NCBI GenBank assembly: GCA_947034895.1
Contig: OX344765.1
Span: forward strand, 6,825,001 to 6,889,000
Direction of reading: 5' to 3'
From: Rhytidiadelphus loreus
Lineage: Eukaryota > Streptophyta > Bryopsida > Hypnales > Hylocomiaceae
DNA: 64,000 nt
Part shown: one piece after another, positions 12,228 to 23,985 of the stretch
How positions within the stretch are numbered: position 1 is the stretch's first letter
How the letters are laid out: each line of letters begins with the position of its first letter
Translations under genes and position numbers: made by a program
The notes under the pieces: generated by a model
The model's database searches: none
What the model saw: only the letters and a program-made list of their open reading frames with translations
What the model was told of the DNA's origin: nothing

Positions 12228-12609
12228 CCCCTTTAGGATGTTAGCAAGTGTACGCTTTTGTATACTATGTCGTAAAATACAGTCTGACTCACATTAAAGT
12301 CTGAAGTCTGAAAATGTGATAGTGCACAAGTTTCCATCAGTAGATTAACAATTTTATCCAAAATTTTGCACTTTTGTCTCACATCCCAAGACTTGAATTG
12401 AATTTCAGCAATTAATGAGAAGAATCACATGTTGAAAAAAAGGAGATAAGCAATGAGCCATCCACTTACATTTGCCCACTTCAAACCATACAACAAAACA
12501 CATTAAAGCTCACTACACATTTAATGGAAAGCGGACCCAATTAAGGCAAGGCATACTGTATTGTATAAAAATTCGTAGGCCAGTTTGGGTTGCTAACATC
12601 CTGAAGGGG
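12228..12609. mobile_element. piggyBac-like MITE, 382 bp, TTAA-flanked
   Basis: TTAA at 12224-12227 and 12610-12613. The ends CCCCTTTAGGATGTTAGCAA and (reverse complement) CCCCTTCAGGATGTTAGCAA are identical at 19 of 20 positions, making this one of the best-preserved pairs in the window. It is non-coding. The small divergence suggests a relatively recent insertion. Confidence 0.85.
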
Positions 12610-12807
12610 TTAAGTTAGTGCACTTGTGTTTGTATAAGTTAAGCTTATGCACTGTTGTCATTCCCACATGTGATGAGTACTGTATCTAGGGTTGTGTAGT
12701 ATTCAGCTGCAGAGGAATGAATTAGGGTTTAGGATTTAGGGTATTCGGGTATGAAAATTGAGGGTAAAATATCTCACTTTGGAAGGCTCTTGTTACATTT
12801 CTTGAAA

Positions 12808-12935
12808 TTAGATTGTTTCAGGAACTTCTAGACATCGTTGTAAAGTGGATCTTCTCCTTATGAAACATATAAAGGAAAGTCACGCATGAATCCTTTTTAC
12901 GATGTCTAAATGTTTCTATAATAACCTACTTCTAC
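12808..12935. repeat. Small fold-back repeat, copy 1
   Basis: The outer arms gtttcaggaacttctagaca and tgtctaaatgtttct... can pair around a loop of about 80 bp. A better-preserved copy lies at 27829-27945 in a phosphatase intron, with arms ttcaggaacttttagaca / tgtctaagagttcctgaa. Confidence 0.5.
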
Positions 12936-13168
12936 AATTTTTCATTATTTTGAAATTCGTAGAATCTACAATTATCTTTCGAAAATGTAATTATAATTGG
13001 AATTTTCTATGATACTTGTTTGTAAAAATAAGGTCTAGCATAGGAGGTCTATAAAGTGCTTGGGCTCTAAAATCACCCATCTCTTCAAATGTACATTGTT
13101 TGTACATGTTGCTTTTTCAATAGTTTACATTTCAAGAGGTGGGCGATTTTAGTAACCATTGCATTTAA

Positions 13169-13740
13169 CCCCTAAAGGACAATTGTTCATTGAATGGACA
13201 ATTGCAAAATCTAGGTAGGTTCCTATGAAGTCAATTTTGGTCGGATGTTCAGGAAATTTTGACACAAGGTGTGAATATGTACCCCCTTAGCGGGAATAAT
13301 TTTTTTTTTCCCAATTGGATGCTTGGACCAAAAGTTTTGCTGCCTTGAACTTTTTTGACAACTCGAGCAACTTTTGCAGAACTCCTCCTTTTTACTTCTA
13401 AAATTTGGCAAGTGTGTAACTTATATGGTACAAGATGCAAATGTAAAAAGAACACCCATGTGTAGTGTAAAAATCTCACTATAGGAGGAGTAAAAGGCTG
13501 TTGGCCGTATCGAGTAAGGTAAAAAAAAAACTTTTTCTTTTAACTTCAAATGTTATAATCTTTCAATCCATACGGACAAAGTTTCTGAAATTTTTCCACA
13601 CATTCCCATAGTAGTCCAGTAAATTTTTTTTATGGTTGAATCTTGAAAACCCCCCCTTTTTTTTCATTTTTTTCTCACTACCCTAAAAAGTGGAAGTTTT
13701 TTCACAATTCTGCCCCAAATATGCCTATGGGCTTTAGGGG
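13169..13740. mobile_element. piggyBac-like element, 572 bp
   Basis: TTAA at 13165-13168 on the left; the right flank is TTGA (13741-13744), a one-base change from TTAA. Left end CCCCTAAAGGACAATTG; right end (reverse complement) CCCCTAAAGCCCATAGGC. A subterminal hairpin caattgttc...ggacaattg spans 13180-13204. It is the same family as 36683-37252 (570 bp, opposite orientation). Confidence 0.8.
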
Positions 13741-13744
13741 TTGA

Positions 13745-15074
13745 ACTTCAAAATTTGATAACTAATTCCACAAAGCTCCAAAATGTATGAAACAACTTGG
13801 GTTAAATGCCAATTCCATTTATCTTTCAAGAAAATTTTACTGAAAAATATTATTTCAAGAAGTTTCACCTCCCAAATTCAATTTCAGCTCTCAAATGGGT
13901 GCTTCATGGACTTCCTACCTAACTTGCACTTTTGACTCAATCTGTGCACAACCGCACATTGACTTGAATGAATTTAAAAAAAAATTGGTTCTACCTTCTC
14001 CCTCTCTTATTGAATTTGCACTCAAAGTGACCGCCAAGACCATTTGACAAAATCTATTTTCACGTGTGTACTTTCGACCTAAGTCCAGTAGTATAAACAT
14101 TGTGTCTATTTTGCAGTTCAGTACAGTTTTCAAAGAGCCAATCACCATGATGAAGGAGTATCGTAGGAAAAAAAAATCACCTATTGATACCAATTTCTCG
14201 ATGAACGCAATTTGGCTCACGAATTCCAACGTTTTCTGTCCAGAAGAGTCTCCAGCCGCGTTTCCAATGCCGTGTCTCGTCTCTCTCGCCATCACCACAC
14301 GGACAATCCACTTCACCAACACTCTCGAATTTTTTCCAAAACCCACCCCGACAGATACCCAAATCGCGTCACAAAATTGTGCCTTTTTATGGATATGATG
14401 ATGGACGGAGCTTCAAAACAGTGGACACTGTTCTACAGTTGTCTACACTGTTACGACATCTCGCCATGCTTTACGGAGTAATACGCAACCCAGCTAGTAG
14501 GCCATAGCCTGAACTCGGGAAGTAGTCTCGCAGTCGGTAGCGTCTCTAATTCAAGTGCAGACACACGCGTCTATGACGGACAACAGCGTTCGCGACTTAC
14601 AAGAACCAAACGTGTGACGTGCGAAGAAGAAGGTGGGTACCGATCTGTCGGTCTTGGGGCTGGAAATAATTCAGGGAGTGCATTGAGGTTTTGAAGTGCA
14701 GAAATGGTTTGTGTTTGTATGTTCGTTGGAGCTTATTAGAGTTTTTTTTCTTCTCAAGGTGCACTGGATTTCTGAGTGTGTTTGGTGCTGTCTTCGTGTA
14801 GGAGTCGGTGTAGGAGTCGCAGTTCTGCACTGGGTTGCTTGCTTGTTGGCATTAGCTTTTTGGATCCGTGGTGGTGCTTTTGTGACTGTGCATTTTCTTC
14901 TCTTCCGTACGATTGCGGGTATTTGGCATTGTGCGGGTCTGATTAGTAGAAGTGGTTTTGCATTGATTCGCGCCAGGCTTGCATTGTCGACTGCCTGGTT
15001 TTTATTGTCTTGTTTGAGGGAGTGGAGTCTTTTCGGAGAACGTGTGTCTGCATCGCCGACTGGAAAAGTTGCAG
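13745..15074 (+). promoter_or_regulatory. Upstream region and probable 5' UTR of the VIT-vWA gene
   Basis: GC content rises from about 14200 onward and no convincing coding frame is present. The open stretch 14696-15118 (+) is T/G-rich, hydrophobic and lacks family resemblance, as expected for leader or intron sequence. A good donor (gttgcag/gtgaga, 15074/15075) and an acceptor (tgtgtgcag, ending 15645) two bases before the start codon suggest a 5' UTR intron of about 570 bp. The exact transcription start cannot be seen. Confidence 0.45.
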
Positions 15075-15647
15075 GTGAGATTGAGTCTGGAAGCTTGAAA
15101 TCTTGGAATTGGCATTAGTGGACATTGAATGTGCGGATCTAGAAATTTTTGTGTGCATTTGCGGAAGAAGCTACTCACCCCAGCAATTTGGAAACCGTGC
15201 ATTCTTTTACCATATATGCTCTCATTTGGTCCATTAACTTTTGTAATTAGGGATGGGGTTTTTCGTCTGCATTCTGCAAAGCATTGAAGGAGAAATCCTG
15301 AAGTATGTTGATGGTTGTGGAGAGCATTTCTATATCTCATATTCTTTGTCCTTCTTTAGCGTTATGGTGTCTTACCTTTCAGATCGTTAATTGAGAATGA
15401 TCGAACAAGATCTAACTAATTCTTGAGGTTATGTTTGCTATTTCAAAAGTTATGGAAATATCATCCTTCGTCACTCCTGTGGCTCATTCTTTGTTAAGCT
15501 CGCCTCGTGGTGGCAATAGCATACCCTGCCTTTCTCGTGGTTGATTTTTTCTCGCGCTCCCATCCTGTCAGGTTTATTACGACAATTTTTATGTACTTTT
15601 GCAACGGCAGAAAGGGGTGACACCTCGAGATTTCATTGTGTGCAGAA

Positions 15648-18600
15648 ATGGAGGCTACTACTTTTGCGACTTCCCTTCTAGCCGGCCAGATGCTGGGTCA
15701 ACAGTTGTCCCGTGGCGGTGTTAGTCATCCTCGTCTCGGCCGTCCCGAACCCCCGAAGATGCAACAGCCCATGGAAGGGAAGAACGAGACGGCAGACGGA
15801 GTGCCGACTTGTCCCATGGTGTATGCCATTATTACCGACATGAATGTATTTGGCAATCCCGAAGTGGACAATGAGCATTACAGTCAATATCCGCCAATGT
15901 ATCCACCGGAGGCTCCTCCCTTACCTGCTTTGGTCCCTCTCAGTCTGGAAAAGACGAAACTCAATGTGGAGTGTCATATTAGCACGGGGTTTGTTACATC
16001 CAAGAGTGTGTGGGAAGTGAATTGCGTGCGGAGTGCAGCTTTCTGTGATTGCCTGCTTGTCGTCCCCATGGATAACCAGGTTTGCACTTCCTTTTGAGAA
16101 TTTCGGCTGTAGTGGAAGTTGGCAGGCATTTCATAACACATAGAATAATAAGCATCCCGAGTGCATTGATTTCATTACAAGTGCAGAAATCCACGTGGAC
16201 TTTTTTCTGCCTTATTTTCCCTTTCCACATACACAACGTGCAATTTGCATCCGTTCAACTTGATCCTGATAAAATGTATTCTCAGTAAATTATCATTCAT
16301 AGTAGACTCTTTTTAGTGAGTCGTTTCATGGCATTTGGTTGACTTCAATTCGTTGATCAATTCTGTGTGTGGCAGGGTACAGTATCGAGTGTCGAGATTG
16401 ACATGGGCCACGGTAGATTTTATACTACTATAGTTGTTCCTAGGGATGAAGCTGCCGGCTATGGTGCAAGAGGTAGCCCGAATGCAGAAGTTGGTGACCC
16501 CGGCACTTACAATCCAGAGTTTTTCCGACTCAACATTCCTCAGGTGGGGTCTTCAATCTCCTTCACTTTACATGATGTCGTGAGTGAATTGTTGTGGCCT
16601 AGGTCTTTGTAAAGCTTGAGCATTTGTATTCCACTCCCAGTGCTTTGCAAACTTTTGTGATGCAGGTGTCTGCTATTGCAAGTTTTTAGTTTTGCTTTTG
16701 CAAGAAGACAACCGTAGAATGGAATGTTCTCTGGTATCGTGATTCCGTAAAGCCTCCCTCTATGTATGTCAGTAACAATTTAGCTCATTCTCGATCAACA
16801 TCTTTTCAGGTGGAGGGTGGTGCAAAGTTGAAACTGAAAATCACATGGTTTCAACCAATGACATTTGCAGAGGGACTATACTCATTGCGTGTCCCATTTG
16901 TATTCCCTGAAACCGTCCTGCCGCTTTCAACTGAATTGGCTTCCATCACTAAAGTCAAATGCACAATCAACACAGGAACCAACGATCCTGTAGAAGTGGG
17001 TCCATTTGGTAACCCTATGAAGGTGCGCACTTCCTGCCTACACGAAGTGAAGAAACCCGATTCTCACTTTTCATTCTTGCAAACATTGTTCTTGCAACAC
17101 AATGCACTTGCTCTATGCTCACTTAGCGTTGGATTTTGTTGAGACGGTTGTTTCTCATGTGTGCTCTGCTCTGCTCTGCTCTGGACTGAGATCATTTCGA
17201 CCTATTGGTCATGCATCAGGAAACCCACAGAGAGGCTGGAATGGTTACATTTAAGAAGGGAGGCGGTGATAAATCGAAAGACTGGATGAATCAGGATTTC
17301 ATTGCATCGTACAAGGTAAGTAGCGATTGGTTTTCCTGTCCTGTCTTTACTTTTATTAGCCTGAACATGTCACCTATAATTGAAGTGACAGCAGGCATTA
17401 TATTCAGCATTGTTATTCTTACTGCATGATCTGGTTATATTAGAGGCTTATTCAATGCTGGTCAGCAGGTGTGGTCAGATGGAATATTTCCAAATTTGAT
17501 TTTCAAAGATGCTGAACCTGAAGAATCTGACAAACGAGGAACGTTTTGCCTCTCCATATCTCCACCAGACCCAAACAAGATCACGGTACAGTTTAGACTT
17601 GATTTTGACTTGCAAAGTGATCGAGTCATTGGGCGTTTTGGATACAACTCCGATACCAAATTGGTTAGAAGTGCACGTGCTGTTGAAAAGTATGCATTAC
17701 ACGTAAATTCTTGTGAAGCGGTTTTTGTGCAAAAATGAATGTCTAAGATCTTGGAAAGGGGGTGGGACCTTACTACGTTTGAAGCACTTGGGATGTAATA
17801 TTGAAGGTTATCTAGAAGGAATGGGATAATAAGTGCAGAAATAAGTGCTCTTGGCTTTTTGCACTTGTAAGGAATTGGGTGAATATTGCACTTCCAGTTT
17901 CTTCTCTGATTTGTCGATGATGCGTATGCTGCTGATTAGCGTGTAAATGATCTTCATCAGTTGCTAGCCTTCGAATATCCTGTAATATTTTCTCTAGTTG
18001 AGTTCATACACCTAAATCATATTATTTGCGTGGTGTGTTAATCACAGGTATTTCAAAGGGCTGTAGTGTTCTTACTGGACAGGAGTGGCAGCATGTATGG
18101 CGAGCCGATGGACCATGCCCTGCAGGCTTTATTATTTGGACTTGAATCTCTCAAACCAGAAGATTCCTTTAACATTATTGCTTTTGACCATGAACTTACA
18201 TTCTTTTCGCCTCAAATGGTGCGCTCCACCAGCGCTTCCATCGGTCAGGCTCGTGAGTGGGCAATGGAGACGTGTAAAGCGAGGGGTGGCACTGATATTC
18301 TCAGCCCTCTTCAACAAGTATGACCTCCTCAAACTTGTTTATCGGTGATGGATACAAATTTTGTAGCAGCTTTCTCAGAATGCAGATGTCCCGAATACAG
18401 ATGTTCTTTTACTTGGGCTTTTCTAGCTTGACTTTTAGAGTTGGTGTTACCGATAGCAGCATTTGTCTGATCCTCCTTTCGCGGCGTAACGTGCAGGCAT
18501 TTCAGTTCCTTGAGAATTTCCCGGAGGCAGTGCCTTATGTCTTTCTAATCACAGATGGGGCTGTCTTTGATGAGAAGAATATTTGCCTCGCAATGCAGTC

Positions 18601-20609
18601 ACGTATTCTTGCTCTTGGTGCTCGAGCACCTCGTATTTCCACCTTTGGGATAGGTAGGTGATCCTCTTATCCAGCTTATGAAAAAGGGATAATGCCTTCG
18701 ATGATACAATTATAAACTCACTCCATATCGTAGGCCGAAGCGGTAAGTATTGACTCTCATTATCAGCAATGCAGAAATCACGAGTTACATTCTGTGCCGT
18801 CACGAGTTAAATTGATCTTTTATGGTAAGATAAATTTAGGAATCTTGTTGTACCAGAGATTTGATCATGCCCTTCGCATCTTGCAGGCCACTACTGCAAC
18901 TATTACTTTCTGAAGATGCTTGCTGTTATTGGTCGTGGCTTAAGTGATGTAGCCTTTACTTCTGGTAAGCTATCTTTGTCCGTGTCTTTCTCAGCTGTGT
19001 GTGTGTGTGTATGGAGTACTACGGAACGTGAATTAAAGTCCTAAGTGCACGCACTGCATTTCCGCTCGATGTAAAAGCATTTTCCTTTAGAAGCAGGAAT
19101 GAGGTTTACAAAAAAATTGACACGTTGCGCAGGAAAAATACGAGGGCAAATGGAAAGAATGCTGGTGGCTGCGGCTACGCCTGTCCTCACCAACATTGGT
19201 TTGGGAAAACTACCAGATGGTTGTGAGGTATTTCATTTCAGCCACATAAATACAAATTTTCAGTACTACGATTTTATCATAGTGAGTAACTTTTCTGTGT
19301 GATTATGATGAGAAACCTCTGTTGATGCAACTACTGCAACTGTCGATCTAACCTGGAGATATTTTAGATGCGTGCATACAAGATTGTCCTGCATTTTGCA
19401 TTATGTTCTTGCAAGTGTTGGAAAGTGTACTTATGTGGCTTTTTGAAGTTTAGAACCACGATTGAGGTTAGAAATTCACTAGATTAAGAAACAAATGTTG
19501 GTTGTTTCAGATGTATCCATTTCCAATACCAGATTTGTTTTGCGGAAACCCTTTGGTAGTTTCTGGAAAGTTTCAAGGCAGTTTCCCAGATTCTATAACA
19601 ATATTTGGTCTCATGCCTGATCAAAGTACGTGGCAACTTGAGGTTCCAAGCAGAAAATCCTCAAAGGTCCCTCTAAGTAAGGTAAAATTTTGGTGTGAGG
19701 CCAATTGCATCGTCCACTACTTACCTTCTTCGTGATAGTTATAATTCGAATTGTACTGTTTTACGTGAAGTCAGAACGTTAGTCGAATGTTTTGTATGTC
19801 TTGGTCGTGAAAGTTTTATTTATTTAAATGGTCTACTGTGCAGGTTTTTGCTAAGCAACAGTTGGATCTTCTCACTGGTCAAGCCTGGCTATATGAAGAC
19901 AAAAGTATAGAACAACAGGTAAGTTTGCAAGCTAATATACTGGTTGATTTGTTATTTGGTTTTTGTAATGTCTGTACGTTTAGCTCCAACGTTCCTGCTG
20001 CACTCCTTGTCTGATTTCTACTGTGCATCCTTGTGGCAGGCTGTAAACTTGAGTCTAGCAACAGGATTGCCTTGCGAATATACTCGGATGATAGGCTTTG
20101 AGACAACTCCAGAGAAGTACCAACAGTTTCAGGATGAAAGACAACAGGTACATTAACTTGTGAATCTAGTGGGGTAGTTTTCAAGCAGATAAAAATGACG
20201 AGTTCAAAGGTAACCTATCATAGATTCTCTCAAGAGCTTCTAGTACTAAAACACTGGTTGAACTTCGCAGGGAAAGAAGGTGAACGTGAAGAAGTTCACG
20301 GCTGGTAAAGTGGCCGCCGTAGTGCTGGTTGGCGGTCTGGCTATTGGATTTGGCAGTGTTGCTGCGACCGTCGCGAATGCAGCTGTGGGCGATATTTTGG
20401 CCGACTCCTTCGGCAATATGTTAGGAGACTTTGGCGGTGATGGTAGTTGTTGTTGCTGCTGTTTCGACTTGGGAGATTGTGGGGATTTATCATGTCTGGG
20501 TGACTGCTGCGACTGCGACTCCTGTGGGGATCTCTGTGGTGGATGTGGAGACCTTTTGGGAGGCGGGTGTGAAATGTTTTTTGATTGTCTCTGCGGCCTT
20601 CTTTCATAA
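15648..20609 (+). CDS. VIT and von Willebrand A domain protein (inter-alpha-trypsin inhibitor heavy chain-related)
   Basis: Thirteen coding exons: 15648-16079, 16376-16543, 16810-17022, 17220-17315, 17469-17702, 18048-18317, 18497-18653, 18887-18964, 19133-19227, 19511-19681, 19844-19918, 20040-20147, 20271-20609. All junctions are GT-AG, phases close, and the product is 811 aa. Residues about 95-300 hold a VIT-like region (FQPMTFAEGLYSLRVP). The vWA domain starts near 382 with a complete metal-site motif (FLLDRSGSM, D392) and continues with VFLITDG near 488. The last exon has a basic start, a hydrophobic Ala/Val/Gly stretch (about 713-741) and a tail with 16 cysteines. Plant ITIH-related proteins share this order. 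Cellular role is not established; cation-dependent protein binding via vWA is inferred. The start codon is the first ATG after the 5' UTR acceptor. The exon 5 donor (17702/17703) is the least certain. Confidence 0.9.
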
Positions 20610-21564
20610 GCTTACAGTTGAGGAATGCTTGAACATATCTACATGGGATTGCTGGTTTCGATTTAATTTGAGCCAAGCGTCTTAACAAAGTGTCTTCTCA
20701 TTCAAGGCCCGGATACAACCTCAAAGTTTCACCTTCACTCTTTTGTAAGCAATGTCCTGCATGTGGCATTTGCTACTGGTGAAGGTGCCTGATGAAGCAG
20801 ATGTTAGGGCATCTGATTCATAACAGTAGATAACTTGAGTGAGATTTTGATTCGTGTAACGAGTTTCTAGAAGAGCCAGGCTATTGAGTTGCTTTAGAAT
20901 GTTGCAGGCATTTGGTAGATGATTTCCCAATAAGGGGACATCGCAGTACTGTTGATGGTGTATGAGTGTTGAGATTCTGCTAACATTGATTTTCTTCATG
21001 ATGTATCAAAATATGAATTGAATAATAGACAAGTGACAAGTACCAGTTGGAACATTCTTGAGTATTTCGGTATGGTGCCTTTGAGAACAGTGTGAAGTAG
21101 AGTTATTTAGAGCTAAAGTATTACCAACTGAAATCAGAGCAAATGGAGTGAAACTAACACTCTGGCGTACAAATGAGCTCAACTTTACAAAACAAGACAC
21201 ATCAAGTATTCCTTTCATTTATCAGGATTTATGTTGTTGCCAATTTAGAGGGTGCTTGCTAAGGGTTTCTTGAATGTTAATTACATATTTTGATGATTGA
21301 AGGTTATTAAATGAAGTCCTAGCTTCATCTGTACTACTACAATACCACAATTTCTACTTATGCATTGAAAAATGATGTAGGTTTGAGTATTGTGTGTTGG
21401 GGTCAAATTCATTAGATTCTATACAAAATCATTTCTTTTTGGGTTGAATATCCTTTCATTAACCAAAAATTAATATGACTACACGAGTGATATGCTACGT
21501 AATTTTTTTTTAAATTTGCCCAAGCAAGTGAAGAGAAATTTAAGCCTCCAAGGATAGTCCACAT
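20610..21564. other. 3' flank of the VIT-vWA gene
   Basis: No gene recognised. It contains the 3' UTR of the gene to its left and AT-rich spacer. Open frames here are short and mostly antisense to the cysteine-rich exon. Confidence 0.4.
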
Positions 21565-22808
21565 CATTAAATGGGATTCAGTCCTTCGAGAGGGCCGTTT
21601 CACTGTGGTTCACATTGTTGGGAACCAGCTTATACTATTAGGAAGAATTTAATTTAATTTAATTAATTTTTTTTTTTTAAGAAAACTAAATTTTAAAAAA
21701 AAAGAAAAAATTTAAAATTAAATTTTAAGAAAAAAAAATTTTAATTTTAATTTTTTTTTTTAAATTAAATTTTAAGAATTTTTTTTTTAAAGAATTTTAA
21801 TTTTAAGAATTTTAATTTTAAGAATTTTAAAATTTTAATAATTAATTAATTAATTTTTAATATTAAAATAAAATAATTTGTTTTAATGCTTGCTGACGTG
21901 GACATCTCTTGAACATGTCAGCAGGCTAAGTGGCAGAGTTCCCAACACAGGGGAACAACAAGGAACTTACAGCCCTTAATCCCTAAGTGCCTAAGCCTTT
22001 CCAAGTGTGTTTTTCCCATGAAAAGAGAACATGGGCTTATAGTTATCTCCATTGAAACAAAATGATTTTTTTTCAAAATCTAACCGTATGGATGTTTAAA
22101 GAGCTTGCTTATTAGTATGCACACCAATTTTGAGTGCAAAATTCCATAAGAGTTGTGAGATTATAATAAGAGAAATGTACGTTTTCTATTTTTAATATGT
22201 TGTCCCTCTCCACAATGTTTCAGAAATTTGCACATAAAAGCTTTTTGGAATTAGAAGTGACATGAACAACTACAAATTGTGTTAGCACACTAAAATACCC
22301 TTTCAAAAAACTTAATATCACTTGAAAAGCTATTAAACTCATTACACAATCCACCTTGCAATTGTTGAGATGCAATTTTTTTAATAAGTATAATTCACAA
22401 ATAACTCCAAATCAACACTTGCTTGTTTAAATTTTCAATGGTGAAAATCATGAAAACACTTTACTCTTTCGATTGGGACCATTTTCAAAGCAAATGAATA
22501 AGTGGAAGTTTTTAGATCTCAAATCAAGTGAAATTGCTCAAAGTTGAAAAATGAAGTAAAATTAGCAAGCTTTACTCTTCCTCTAACAGACATAAATGGC
22601 TTTGGAGACCTCTCAACACTCAAATATGTACCTTTTTCAGTGAAAAATGAAAGTTTTGAATAGTTAACCCTAAAAACTGCCCAAATTTTTTTTTAAAACG
22701 GGCAAACGAATTTAACTGCCTACTTCAAAATGAGCCTGAAATTTCAGATCGACCATATATGGTCGATGAGGCAGTTAGGGGTTAACTGCAGCAAAAACTC
22801 ATCTAATC
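21565..22808. mobile_element. TGACGTGG-hairpin MITE, copy C, split by a TTAA element
   Basis: The left end is cattaaatgggattcag (21565). An AT homopolymer core follows, then the hairpin gctgacgtg...catgtcagc (21892-21922), and the sequence stops at cagcccTTAA (21979). The missing end resumes at 22782 as TTAActgcagcaaaaact and finishes catctaatc (22800-22808). Copy A, undisturbed, reads cttagttgctgcagaaaat there (reverse complement), so the two halves belong together. Confidence 0.85.
21980..22781. mobile_element. piggyBac-like element, 802 bp, nested in MITE copy C
   Basis: TTAA at 21976-21979 and 22782-22785. Left end TCCCTAAGTGCCTAAGCC and right end (reverse complement) CCCCTAACTGCCTCATCG. 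Near the right end is a perfect 20-bp palindrome, atcgaccatatatggtcgat (22748-22767). A truncated copy starts at 56362. The interior is non-coding. Confidence 0.85.
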
Positions 22809-23104
22809 ATATACCACTTTGGCAAGATATATTTAATTATGGTTAATTATAACCCCCGATAAATATGATTGTCAATATGACTCATGTCCAAAGTGACTCA
22901 TTGGTAATGACTAGACCCAATTATATTACAAGTCATCTACGATGATTTCTAAATGAGCCATATTTTGAGATTTTACCACTCATTATAGTCATATTTTGTA
23001 GTCATAAAACACTTATTTTGTTGTAGTGGTGTCTATCAAGTTGGACGGCTAGTTTGACAATCCATCAAAATGTCTAGATTAAACTCTAATGTCCGTCAAG
23101 ATCC

Positions 23105-23985
23105 TCTACTCTATGTAGGTTGGAAGTGTGCACCTTTATAGGATTACCAAATGGACCCACTTCTACATGATCATTAGTCCTTGTGTTGATTGTGTATTTG
23201 ATTTTAGTAATAGAAGCCAATTCAGTTGAAAGCGGTAGGATGGTTTTAGGGAACAGTAATGGAACACGCAATGAGTATAGTCCCTCTGCAAATGTCATTG
23301 GTTGAAACCATATGATTTTCAATTTCAACTTTGCACCACCTTCCACCTGAAAAGATGTTGATCAAGAATGAGCTAAATTGTTACTAACATAAATAGAGGG
23401 AGGCCTTACAAAGTCATGATGTTAGACAAGATGCTATTCTACAGTTGTCTTCTTGCAAAGGCAAAACTAAAACCTTGCAATAGCAGACACCTACATTACA
23501 AACTTTTACAAAGCATTGGGATTGGAACACAAATGCTTAAGCTTTACAAAGACCTAGGCCACAACAATTCACTCATGACATCATGTAAAGTGAAGGAGAT
23601 ACCTAAGGAATGTTGAATTGGAAAAACTTTGGATTGTAAGTGTTGGGGTCCCAACTTTTGCATTCGGACTACCTCTTGTATCGTAGTCAGTAGCTTCATC
23701 CCTATAAACAACTACACTGGTCTCAGCACTTGATATTGTATCCTACCTCACATAATTGATCGACAAATTGAAATCAACCAAATGCCATGAAAAGACTCGC
23801 TAAAAAAAAAGTCTACTATGAATGATAACTTACTAAGAATATCTTTATCAGGATCAAGCTAAATAGATGCAAATTGATTGTTGTGTAAGCGGAACAAGTA
23901 GAAAAATAAGGCAACAAAAATTCCACGTGGCTTTGTGCATTTGTAATGAAATAAGTGCACTTGGAATGAAGAGCCACCAGATTGT
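23105..23985 (-). pseudogene. Inverted partial duplicate of VIT-vWA gene (exons 2-3 with introns)
   Basis: Read on the minus strand, 23342-23130 is a copy of exon 3 of the VIT-vWA gene. It is open throughout and 61 of 71 codons encode the same residue. Upstream sequence 23700-23590 is a mutated exon 2 (gaagctactgactacgat, aggtagtccgaatgc) that has lost its frame. The introns between them are also present, so this is a genomic duplicate and not a processed copy. It lies about 6 kb downstream in inverted orientation. Most replacements are explained by C-to-T or G-to-A (Val to Ile, Glu to Lys, Cys to Tyr, Met to Ile). The boundary at the 23985 side is approximate. Confidence 0.85.

Noticed and set aside
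14696..15118. 140-codon open frame on the plus strand, hydrophobic
   Set aside because: T/G-rich leader or intron composition, lies directly upstream of the VIT-vWA start, no domain; better explained as 5' UTR and intron.
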